NCBI GenBank assembly: GCA_003559985.1
Contig: PWJP01000004.1
Coordinates: forward strand, 1 to 13,481
DNA: 13,481 bases
Direction: 5' to 3'
Source of the DNA: Saprospirales bacterium
GTDB taxonomy: Bacteria > Bacteroidota > Bacteroidia > Chitinophagales > Saprospiraceae
Both the position numbers and the translations under genes were made by a program. Each line of letters starts with the position of its first letter. Within the stretch, counting starts at the first letter, position 1. The notes beneath the pieces were generated by a model that saw nothing but the letters and a program-made list of their open reading frames with translations, did no database searches and had not been told where the DNA came from. Below, piece after piece: positions 7,985 through 13,481 of this stretch.

Positions 7985-10129
7985 CTAATAATTTACCATA
8001 GTTTCTGTATTGTAGAAGAAGAATGACCAAATATCGGTCTGCTCCTCGATTATTTTTGACGTGGGTTTTCCTGCACCGTGACCTGCATCGGTATCAATTC
8101 TTATGAGTGCTGGTGCATCACCCCCTTGATTGCGCTGCAATTCAGCGGCAAACTTAAAGGAGTGTGCCGGCACTACACGGTCATCGTGGTCTGCAGTGGT
8201 TATGAGTGTTGCAGGGTATTCAACGCCCTCCTTGACATTGTGCAGGGGCGAGTATTCGTACAAAAACTCAAACTGCTCCGGGTCATCCGCTGAACCGTAT
8301 TCTGGAATCCAGCCCTTCCCAACTGTAAACTGGTGATAGCGCAACATGTCAAGAACTCCTACACGTGGTATGGCTACTGCAAATAAATCGGGTCTTTGAA
8401 GCATGCATGCAGCCACGAGTAATCCACCATTTGAACCTCCAATCATGCCGAGCTTTTCAGGTGAAGTGTAGCCCTCTTCTACAAGAAACTCTCCAGCACT
8501 TATGAAATCGTCAAAAACATTCTGCTTGTTTTCCAACATACCGGCTTTGTGCCACTCTTCACCAAATTCTCCTCCACCGCGTATGTTAGCCATGGCATAA
8601 ACTCCTCCATTTTCTAGTAAAACCAGATTGCTCGCGGAAAATGACGGGGTCAAACTGATATTAAATCCACCGTAACCATAGAGCATTGCAGGGTTTGTTC
8701 CATCCAAATCAAGACCCTTTTTGTGAACTACAAACATGGGTACTTCAGTGCCATCCAGACTCTCGTAAAACACCTGTCGCTCCACAAAATCATCGGGGTC
8801 AAAAGCCAGTTCACTCTCAAAAAATGCCTCCGAATCATGACTTTCGGGGTCGTATTTGAATATTGTGGATGGGTAGAGAAAAGAGGAGAAGGAAAAGAAC
8901 AGTTCCTCCTGGTCAGGTGTGCCGGAAAAACCCGATGCAGACCCTGTTCCCGGCAAGGAGATTTCCACCGGATTTTCTCCATCAGGGGTCAATTGAACCA
9001 CTTTGCTCATAGCATTTTCAAGGTAGTGAGCAAAAAGATAGCCGCTTCCCGTGCTAACAGAACGCAGCAAATTTTCACTCTCGGGAATCACTTCCTGCCA
9101 ATCATCCGGGTCGTTGTTGTAAGGATCAACTGAGATCAGACGGTAATTGGGCGCATCGATGTCTGTAAGTACCAGAAATCGCCCATCTACGTGATCAACT
9201 ACTGAGTTTTTATTGGAATACCCCTCAAACAGAAGCTGGAATTCCATCTCATCTCTGTTGTTGGGCTTGAAATAGGTCGCGTATCCATCCGTACCCGGTG
9301 CCGCATGCATGATAACGTATTCCCTGTCATCGGTCAGGTAGGTGAAATGGTACATAAAAGGTCGGTCGCGGTCCTCGTGTACCAAAATATCCTCGGATTG
9401 TGGCGTGCCGAGTTTGTGGTAGTAAATGGAGTGAAACTGATTGTTGGCGGAGAGTTCCATGCCCGGCTCCGGTTCGGGATATCTGCTGTAGTAGAATCCC
9501 TCATCGTCCCAGCTCGCTCCGGAAAATTTTACCCATTCGAGTTTGTCTTCCAACTCCTCGCCGGTTTCCACTTCATACACGCCGATGGTCACCCAGTCAG
9601 AACCGGCTTCCTGCCTGGCGTAGGCGATATGTTCGTGGTCTGGAGAGGCTCCGAGCAGGTTGATAGAGACCAGGCCCTCCTCACTGATTTCATTGGGGTC
9701 GATAAATACCTCGGGTTCTCCATCGAGGCCTTTTTTTCTGTAGATGACCGGTTGATTTTGGAGACCGTCATTCCTGCTGAAAAAATAGTAGTCACCCACT
9801 TTTCGTGGAGCGCTGTGCCTCGGATAATCCATCAGCTCCTCCAGTCGATTGCTGATCCTGTCTCTGAAAGGCAAACTCTCCAAATAGCCAAAAGTGACTT
9901 CGTTTTGAAGGGTAACCCATTCTTTGACATCGGCTGCAGTATCCACCTCCAGCCAGCGAAACGGATCTTCAATCATCACCCCGTGGTAGTCATCCACCAC
10001 ATCCTCGGTTTTAGTCTCCGGGTATTCTACTGCGATAGGTTCAAAGTCAACTCTTTCGGTCTCTGTCTCACAGGCAAAAAATAATATGCTCAGACTGCAA
10101 AACAGAACCCCAATAAATACATTCTTCAT
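7985..10129 (-). CDS. Prolyl oligopeptidase (S9A), predicted lipoprotein
   Basis: A serine peptidase that cleaves short peptides after proline. It is 714 residues from the chosen start, the normal length of family S9A. The N-terminus is a lipoprotein signal: a hydrophobic stretch, then LFFAC with Cys20 as the lipidation site, so it should be membrane-anchored outside the cytoplasm. A beta-propeller follows the segment DDYHGVMIEDPFRWLE, and the alpha/beta-hydrolase domain holds Ser566 in GGSNGG, the Asp of DHDDRVVP (Asp649 or 650) and His684 in DAGHGAG. The frame is open to an ATG at 10252, but the ATG at 10129 is preferred: it starts exactly at the signal peptide and has GGAGAG a few bases upstream. 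A longer start would bury the signal. It converges with mdh and follows the WbqC gene by 144 bp, with its own candidate promoter. The enzyme assignment is firm; its role in peptide scavenging, perhaps after the secreted proteases, is inference. Confidence 0.93.
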   Translation of the reverse strand: MKNVFIGVLFCSLSILFFACETETERVDFEPIAVEYPETKTEDVVDDYHGVMIEDPFRWLEVDTAADVKEWVTLQNEVTFGYLESLPFRDRISNRLEELMDYPRHSAPRKVGDYYFFSRNDGLQNQPVIYRKKGLDGEPEVFIDPNEISEEGLVSINLLGASPDHEHIAYARQEAGSDWVTIGVYEVETGEELEDKLEWVKFSGASWDDEGFYYSRYPEPEPGMELSANNQFHSIYYHKLGTPQSEDILVHEDRDRPFMYHFTYLTDDREYVIMHAAPGTDGYATYFKPNNRDEMEFQLLFEGYSNKNSVVDHVDGRFLVLTDIDAPNYRLISVDPYNNDPDDWQEVIPESENLLRSVSTGSGYLFAHYLENAMSKVVQLTPDGENPVEISLPGTGSASGFSGTPDQEELFFSFSSFLYPSTIFKYDPESHDSEAFFESELAFDPDDFVERQVFYESLDGTEVPMFVVHKKGLDLDGTNPAMLYGYGGFNISLTPSFSASNLVLLENGGVYAMANIRGGGEFGEEWHKAGMLENKQNVFDDFISAGEFLVEEGYTSPEKLGMIGGSNGGLLVAACMLQRPDLFAVAIPRVGVLDMLRYHQFTVGKGWIPEYGSADDPEQFEFLYEYSPLHNVKEGVEYPATLITTADHDDRVVPAHSFKFAAELQRNQGGDAPALIRIDTDAGHGAGKPTSKIIEEQTDIWSFFFYNTETMVNY

Positions 10130-10164
10130 TTCTCTCCGGTTTGATTTGTTAGCAAATAACAACG

Positions 10165-10191
10165 TAAATATAATTAATCTTCTGAAACCAA
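10165..10191 (-). promoter_or_regulatory. Candidate promoter of the prolyl oligopeptidase gene
   Basis: On the minus strand TATATTTA (10172-10165) matches seven of eight positions of TAnnTTTG. It is preceded by TTG (10191-10189) with a 16-bp spacer, slightly shorter than the usual 17-23. It lies 35 bp before the ATG at 10129, which supports that start over the upstream one at 10252. Confidence 0.35.
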
Positions 10192-10235
10192 TTGAGTCAA
10201 ATAGTTTCGAAGGGGTGAGTTGCTGAGTTGATTTT

Positions 10236-10251
10236 TGACACGTTGGTGTCA
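10236..10251. repeat. Perfect hairpin/palindrome TGACAC-GTTG-GTGTCA
   Basis: Six-bp arms at 10236-10241 and 10246-10251 are exact reverse complements around a 4-nt loop. It lies between the WbqC gene and the prolyl oligopeptidase gene, 22 bp past the WbqC stop. No T run follows it on the minus strand, where it would need one to end the WbqC transcript (the following bases are AAAAA), so it is not a standard terminator. It could be an operator or an RNA structure. Confidence 0.5.
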
Positions 10252-10273
10252 TTGAACCAATTTCCCGGGCTTA

Positions 10274-10903
10274 TCATTCCCTTGGAAATCGCCTTAAGAA
10301 TGTAGCGGCTTCCGGTCCCAGGCAAAATATCAGATCCAAAATGCTGAGATTGGGCTGGAATCCGAACTTGTCCTCAAAGACTTGTGGATAATGATTTGCT
10401 ATCCGGGCTTTTTTAAGCAAACTGGGTTTGTAAATGCCTCTTTTGTCTTCGATATCCTGCTTGTTGCTGTAATCCGATTGCCAGGCATCGGTGAATTCAA
10501 GCGATAGATTTGGGGCGACGATATCCCTTGTCAATGTCAGAGATTCCACATTCAGTTCTAACAGGAGTTCCTTCCGGCTTTCAAAAAGTGATTTGAAAGA
10601 GGGAAAGTAATCTTCGAAAAAGGGACTTTTCCCGTAAGCAGTCTGAATACTTCTCAGATGCTGAAGCTCCCAGTTTTCATCTCTGGAAATGCGGACCTCG
10701 GAAATAGGGGTTTTGTCATTTTTTCCTTTTTCCAGTGGGGCAGTCAAACGCACAGGGCCATTGGGGCCCGCTATATAGTATCGGTTTCGGTAGCCTCCCT
10801 TTTGGTAGTTCTCATGAGTTTCCAGCAGCCAGCCGCCATTTTGAACAGCAGCTGCCCAAATAGCCACGGGAGGAAATAACATGGTCTCGGTTAATAATTG
10901 CAT
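10274..10903 (-). CDS. WbqC family protein
   Basis: A 209-residue member of the WbqC family, a group often linked by context to polysaccharide or O-antigen synthesis but without a well-established reaction. The recognisable core is ETHENYQKGGYRNRYYI (28-44 region), with the family's conserved HENYQK and RNR residues, followed by GPNGPVRLTAPLEKG and later FFEDYFPSF. There is no signal peptide or membrane segment, so it is likely cytoplasmic. The ATG at 10903 is chosen over an in-frame GTG at 10927, because a perfect -7 promoter element overlaps that GTG and would put the transcript start just downstream of it. The gene is divergent from the ABC ATPase gene. The lepB and dapB genes that I recall beside wbqC in other Bacteroidota are absent here. 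Family call is good, function open. Confidence 0.82.
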   Translation of the reverse strand: MQLLTETMLFPPVAIWAAAVQNGGWLLETHENYQKGGYRNRYYIAGPNGPVRLTAPLEKGKNDKTPISEVRISRDENWELQHLRSIQTAYGKSPFFEDYFPSFKSLFESRKELLLELNVESLTLTRDIVAPNLSLEFTDAWQSDYSNKQDIEDKRGIYKPSLLKKARIANHYPQVFEDKFGFQPNLSILDLIFCLGPEAATFLRRFPRE

Positions 10904-10926
10904 GAAAAAAGGGGTGAATAGATGCA

Positions 10927-10934
10927 CAAAGGTA
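10927..10934 (-). promoter_or_regulatory. -7 promoter element upstream of the WbqC gene
   Basis: On the minus strand TACCTTTG (10934-10927) is an exact TAnnTTTG match. Its last G begins the in-frame GTG at 10927. Transcription would start about 10920, giving a leader of roughly 17 nt to the ATG at 10903. The -33 region is only a T-rich tract. Confidence 0.55.
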
Positions 10935-11062
10935 GCAAATGGAGCAATTGGACGAAAAAAAACACCCGTACATCCATCATTTCAAAAAAAATATCGTTCA
11001 TTACTTTATCTTGCAGTTGAAAAAATTAGGCAGCCTCTGGGATTCCGGTTTTCAGACTATTT

Positions 11063-11093
11063 TTTGACTCATTATCCTTTCAGTAAAATTTTG
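11063..11093 (+). promoter_or_regulatory. Bacteroidota-type promoter of the ABC ATPase gene
   Basis: TTTG (11063-11066) and AAATTTTG (11086-11093) are separated by exactly 19 bp, the spacing known for the Bacteroides -33/-7 promoter. The -7 element matches in all but its first base. The start site would be near 11099, leaving about 28 nt of AT-rich leader before the ATG at 11128. Confidence 0.55.
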
Positions 11094-11127
11094 CCTTCAA
11101 CTCAAGATTTTTTATAAAAAATAGAAT

Positions 11128-11862
11128 ATGCACGCCAATTCTAAAGAAATAATCCGCACCGAAGATATTAAAAAGACCTATCAAATGGGAACCATGGTGG
11201 TAAAAGCCCTCAACGGGGTGACCATATCCATTATGGAAAACGAGTACGTCGCCCTGATGGGGCCTTCCGGTTCGGGAAAATCCACTTTGATGAATGTACT
11301 CGGTTGCCTTGACAGTCCGACATCGGGAAAATACATTCTCGACAATCAGGATGTCAGCAGGATGTCGGACAGCGAACTGGCCGGAATACGGAATCGTCAG
11401 ATTGGGTTTGTGTTTCAAACTTTTAACCTCCTTCCCAGATTGAGTGCGCTGGACAATGTAGCGCTACCTCTGGTTTACGGTGGGATTTCAAGGAGACAGA
11501 GGACTGAGAGGGCCTTAGAAGTCCTCGATCTCGTTGGATTGGGGGATAGAACCCACCACAAACCCAATGAATTATCCGGTGGACAGCGTCAGCGCGTTGC
11601 CATTGCCAGAGCGCTCGTTTCAAACCCCAGCATTATTCTGGCCGACGAGCCCACCGGAAACCTCGATACCAAAACCTCCTATGAGATTATGGAGATTTTT
11701 GAGAAGGTCCATCAGGCTGGCAATACCATCATTTTGGTCACGCACGAAATCGACATCTCCGAACACGCCCACAGAATTATCAAACTCAGAGATGGGGTAG
11801 TAGAAACTGATGAATTGAACCAGGATGTAAAAAAATTATTAGATACAGGAGTAGAAAGTTGA
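11128..11862 (+). CDS. ABC transporter ATP-binding protein, MacB/LolD type
   Basis: A 244-residue ATPase subunit that would energise an inner-membrane transporter of the MacB/LolCDE/FtsX-like group, which moves lipoproteins, peptides or drugs through mechanical work on the periplasmic side. Every ATPase motif is intact: Walker A GPSGSGKST (45-53), Q-loop Gln97 in VFQTFNLLP, signature LSGGQRQRVAIARAL (149-163), Walker B IILADEPTG with Glu174, D-loop NLD (178-180) and H-loop His206 in VTHEID. FQTFNLLPRLSALDNV and DEPTGNLD are typical of this subgroup. It is cytoplasmic and has no membrane segments. No permease gene lies on either side: upstream is the divergent WbqC gene and downstream are repeats, so its partner must be elsewhere. 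The last three codons and stop (GTA GAA AGT TGA) are part of a sequence repeated in the DNA behind the gene, so the native C-terminus may have been changed. Which transporter it serves is not known. Confidence 0.9.
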   Translation: MHANSKEIIRTEDIKKTYQMGTMVVKALNGVTISIMENEYVALMGPSGSGKSTLMNVLGCLDSPTSGKYILDNQDVSRMSDSELAGIRNRQIGFVFQTFNLLPRLSALDNVALPLVYGGISRRQRTERALEVLDLVGLGDRTHHKPNELSGGQRQRVAIARALVSNPSIILADEPTGNLDTKTSYEIMEIFEKVHQAGNTIILVTHEIDISEHAHRIIKLRDGVVETDELNQDVKKLLDTGVES

Positions 11863-11871
11863 AAGTGGGAA

Positions 11872-11974
11872 AGTAGAAAGTTCGGACAGTAAAAAGTTTA
11901 GAAAGTAGGAAGTTGATAATAGGGGATAGGATTTGAATAAATTCGGATATAGGGACGCAATGCCTTTCATCCGC
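11872..11974. repeat. Intergenic direct repeat, copy 1 (103 bp)
   Basis: The part 11901-11974 aligns without gaps to 12028-12101 (offset 127) with 4 mismatches in 74 positions. The 15 bases at 11872-11886 match 12015-12029 exactly, and about 16 bases between these blocks are missing from copy 2. The palindrome arm GGACGCAA (11953-11960) faces TTTCATCC (11965-11972), two mismatches away from a perfect partner. GTAGAAAGTT and AAAGTAG-like words recur at the left end. Confidence 0.85.
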
Positions 11975-12014
11975 ATTATGGTTTTATATTATCCCATAAG
12001 AGGTTTTATTTGGC

Positions 12015-12101
12015 AGTAGAAAGTTCGGAAAGTAGGAAGTTGATAATAGGGGATAGGATTTGAATAAATTCGGATGTAGGGGCGCAATGCCTTGCGTCCG
12101 C
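12015..12101. repeat. Intergenic direct repeat, copy 2 (87 bp) with hairpin
   Basis: Second copy of the repeat at 11872-11974, lacking about 16 internal bases. Here the palindrome GGGCGCAA (12080-12087), TGCC loop, TTGCGTCC (12092-12099) forms an 8-bp stem with one G-T wobble. Just past the right end, CTACTTTCGG (12101-12110) is nearly the reverse complement of the left-end CGGAAAGTAG (12026-12035), a possible degenerate terminal inverted repeat. This layout resembles a small non-autonomous or REP-type element. Confidence 0.85.
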
Positions 12102-12251
12102 TACTTTCGGACAAATTAAACTGGTCTTATCAATTATTGGTCAATGAAAATATGCAGATAGCTGTCTTTTTTACTATGATTATGTCTAATATATAAATTG
12201 CCTAATTTGAGGTGTTTGAGATGAATTTTAATTACAGAAAACATATAACCA

Positions 12252-12800
12252 ATGGGATTTAAGATTTATACAAAAACCGGAGACAAAGGCATGACCGGCC
12301 TTTTCGGTGGTAAGAGGGTCTCAAAGGACCACGTCAGAATTGATGCTTACGGAACAGTCGATGAACTCAATTCTTTCACCGGGTTATTGCGCGATCAACT
12401 TGAACAGGCAGAGCTGCGGGAGCAACTGAAAAGGATTCAAAATAAACTATTTGACCTCGGCTCTTATCTCGCAAGTCCTGATGAGAAAAAAGGCACTGAG
12501 GGGGTTGACCAGGAGCATATTGAGTGGTTGGAAAAATGCATAGACAAAATGGAGGAAGACCTGGAGCCACTGAAAAACTTCATACTTCCGGGGGGGCACC
12601 CCAACGTTTCAAGAGCTCACATTTGCAGGACCGTCTGCCGCCGCGCCGAGAGAAGGGTTGTTAGTTTGGCGCACCAGGATGAAACCGATGCACTCAACGT
12701 GCAGTATCTCAATCGTCTGTCAGATTACTTTTTCACCCTGGCCAGGTTTTTATCACACGACTACGAAGTGCCAGAGGTCAAATGGGAGAAGGGCAGTTAG
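12252..12800 (+). CDS. pduO: PduO-type ATP:cob(I)alamin adenosyltransferase
   Basis: Transfers the adenosyl group of ATP to cob(I)alamin, forming adenosylcobalamin for B12-dependent enzymes such as methylmalonyl-CoA mutase; cytoplasmic trimer in the family. The 182 residues fit a single PduO domain. The N-terminal ATP loop is YTKTGDKGMTGLFGG (6-20). RIDAYGTVDELNSF (29-42) carries the conserved Asp and Glu. FILPGG (110-115) is followed by SRAHICRTVCRRAERR (120-135), which holds the conserved Arg and Glu of the active site, and YLNRLSDYFFTLAR (152-165) finishes the core. All key residues appear present. The ATG at 12252 puts the ATP loop at residue 6, as in homologues. The gene sits behind a repeat-rich spacer and is 94 bp ahead of mutS2 in the same direction. 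No cobalamin riboswitch was recognised upstream. No other B12 gene is nearby. Confidence 0.95.
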   Translation: MGFKIYTKTGDKGMTGLFGGKRVSKDHVRIDAYGTVDELNSFTGLLRDQLEQAELREQLKRIQNKLFDLGSYLASPDEKKGTEGVDQEHIEWLEKCIDKMEEDLEPLKNFILPGGHPNVSRAHICRTVCRRAERRVVSLAHQDETDALNVQYLNRLSDYFFTLARFLSHDYEVPEVKWEKGS

Positions 12801-12894
12801 TGAAATTGAACCACTTACTCCAATCAGTTCTGCAAAATTTTTAAGTCGTTCACCTGTTTACTACACAGCTTAATCACTAAAGGAATATAACAGT

Positions 12895-13481
12895 TTGACC
12901 ACTGAAAAAGTAAAAACGCTACCCACCGGAATTGACAGTACCCTGGAGTTCGATAAAGTCCGGGCAATAATAGCCGATTATTGTGCCGGTGAGCCGGGTG
13001 TCAGACGTATAGAGCAATTGCAATTTTCCTCTGACGAAAGGTTCATAGCCCGCAGTCTCAGCCTCATCTCAGAATGGGCTTTGTTGTCGAGGCTCTATTC
13101 TGACTGTAGAATCCACCATTATGAAGATATCGCCCCTCTGAAGAAAATTATCCATATTGAGGGATACGTATATGATGTGGAGCATTTTTTACTGGTTAAA
13201 ACCGCCCTCGAATTTGCAGACAGAATTACTGCACTGTTGGAAAAAATAGAGGAGCCGGAAGAATTCCCGGAAACCATCCGCATCTTGCAGCAATTAGAAA
13301 CAAAGCCCGACCTACTGAATAGATTATCCCGGACCTTCGATCCCGAGGGCAATATCCTTCCGGAGGCTTCTGAAAACCTAATCAAACTGCACCGGTATTT
13401 CAGGTCAAAACAAAGGGAGTCAGATCAGAGGTTTGCCTCCATGGTAAGGACTTTTTCCAAAAACGGCTGGCTTACGGACAA
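12895..13481 (+). CDS. mutS2: MutS2-family protein, N-terminal part (3' partial)
   Basis: The first 195 codons of a MutS2-type protein; the rest, including the ATPase and Smr nuclease domains, lies beyond the right edge. MutS2 proteins act in suppressing recombination and in ribosome rescue rather than in mismatch repair. The visible part is the helical N-terminal region: LEFDKVRAIIADYCAGEPG (about 17-35), IAPLKKIIHIEGYVYD, then EEPEEFPETIRILQQL and the hallmark D149 PEGNILPEAS block (149-158). The start is TTG at 12895: a TAA closes the frame at 12871-12873, and no ATG or GTG occurs between that stop and the family-matching region. AAAGGA (12879-12884) sits 10 bp upstream as a possible ribosome site. 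The next in-frame ATG is far inside the conserved region. It follows pduO by 94 bp and may be cotranscribed. The reading frame is open to the end of the window. Confidence 0.88.
   Translation, partial: MTTEKVKTLPTGIDSTLEFDKVRAIIADYCAGEPGVRRIEQLQFSSDERFIARSLSLISEWALLSRLYSDCRIHHYEDIAPLKKIIHIEGYVYDVEHFLLVKTALEFADRITALLEKIEEPEEFPETIRILQQLETKPDLLNRLSRTFDPEGNILPEASENLIKLHRYFRSKQRESDQRFASMVRTFSKNGWLTD

Larger units (their letters stand above)
11863..12251. other. 389-bp gene-free region with repeats
   Basis: No coding potential is visible on either strand. It holds two copies of a long direct repeat (11872-11974 and 12015-12101), each with a small palindrome. Between the copies are 40 bp of unique AT-rich DNA. 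About 140 bp of AT-rich DNA before pduO follow, in which I found no convincing promoter. No good rho-independent terminator for the ABC ATPase gene was found except the repeat hairpins. Confidence 0.7.

Noticed and set aside
9305..10084. 259-codon open frame on the plus strand
   Set aside because: It lies entirely antisense to the prolyl oligopeptidase gene, whose motifs are intact, and shows no recognisable domain.
10130..10252. Longer start (ATG at 10252) for the prolyl oligopeptidase, adding 41 residues
   Set aside because: It would put a Lys/Arg-containing extension before a clean lipoprotein signal peptide, overlaps a palindrome and the candidate promoter, and the ATG at 10129 has a GGAGAG ribosome site.
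11872..12101. CRISPR array
   Set aside because: Only two copies, of unequal length, with a single 40-bp spacer and internal mismatches; no cas genes.
12150..12175. Weak hairpin followed by a T run (AGATAGCTGTCTTTTTT) as terminator of the ABC ATPase gene
   Set aside because: The stem is very short and imperfect, and it is almost 300 bp beyond the stop codon.
12110..12251. Cobalamin riboswitch upstream of pduO
   Set aside because: No B12-box-like sequence or GC-rich helices could be recognised in this AT-rich leader, and it is short for such an element.
13119..13385. 88-codon open frame on the minus strand near the right edge
   Set aside because: The plus strand here encodes the MutS2 N-terminus without a stop, which explains this frame.
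1..13481. tRNA, rRNA or other structured RNA genes
   Set aside because: No cloverleaf-like segment or rRNA sequence was recognised in any intergenic stretch.

Overview
The window looks like chromosomal DNA from a member of the Bacteroidota. Several independent signs point there. Two secreted proteases carry C-terminal type IX secretion (T9SS) sorting domains. The 2-oxoacid dehydrogenase E1 is an alpha/beta fusion, an arrangement I associate with this phylum. Several genes have promoters of the Bacteroidota -7 type (TAnnTTTG), and most starts lack a Shine-Dalgarno sequence. A WbqC-family protein also fits. I cannot place it below phylum.

Layout: (1) 1-2384 (+), fused E1 of a branched-chain or other 2-oxoacid dehydrogenase, cut by the left window edge. 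(2) 2469-3530 (+), a DAO-type FAD oxidoreductase. (3) 3577-6681 (-), two tandem paralogous M43-type zinc metalloproteases 9 bp apart, each with a signal peptide, an Fn3-like domain and a T9SS type A domain; they converge on the oxidoreductase. (4) 6826-7764 (+), malate dehydrogenase, divergent from the proteases and with a good promoter. (5) A bidirectional hairpin terminator at 7923-7958 between convergent genes. (6) 7985-10129 (-), a prolyl oligopeptidase predicted to be a lipoprotein. (7) 10274-10903 (-), a WbqC-family protein. (8) 11128-11862 (+), a MacB/LolD-type ABC ATPase without a neighbouring permease. (9) 11863-12251, a gene-free stretch with two copies of a repeat containing a short palindrome. 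(10) 12252-12800 (+), PduO-type cob(I)alamin adenosyltransferase. (11) 12895-13481 (+), the N-terminal part of MutS2, starting at TTG and running off the right edge.

The genes do not form one pathway. Central metabolism (E1, malate dehydrogenase, B12 cofactor synthesis) is mixed with extracytoplasmic proteolysis (two T9SS proteases and a lipoprotein prolyl oligopeptidase) and housekeeping genes. Apart from the protease pair, and possibly pduO-mutS2, most genes appear to be separate transcription units.

I do not see a clear, self-contained novel system. The points most worth checking are: the repeat pair behind the ABC ATPase, whose unit reaches into the last codons of that gene; the protease pair, which breaks the metzincin zinc-motif glycine rule in both copies and carries a candidate cysteine switch; and several perfect palindromes in intergenic DNA.
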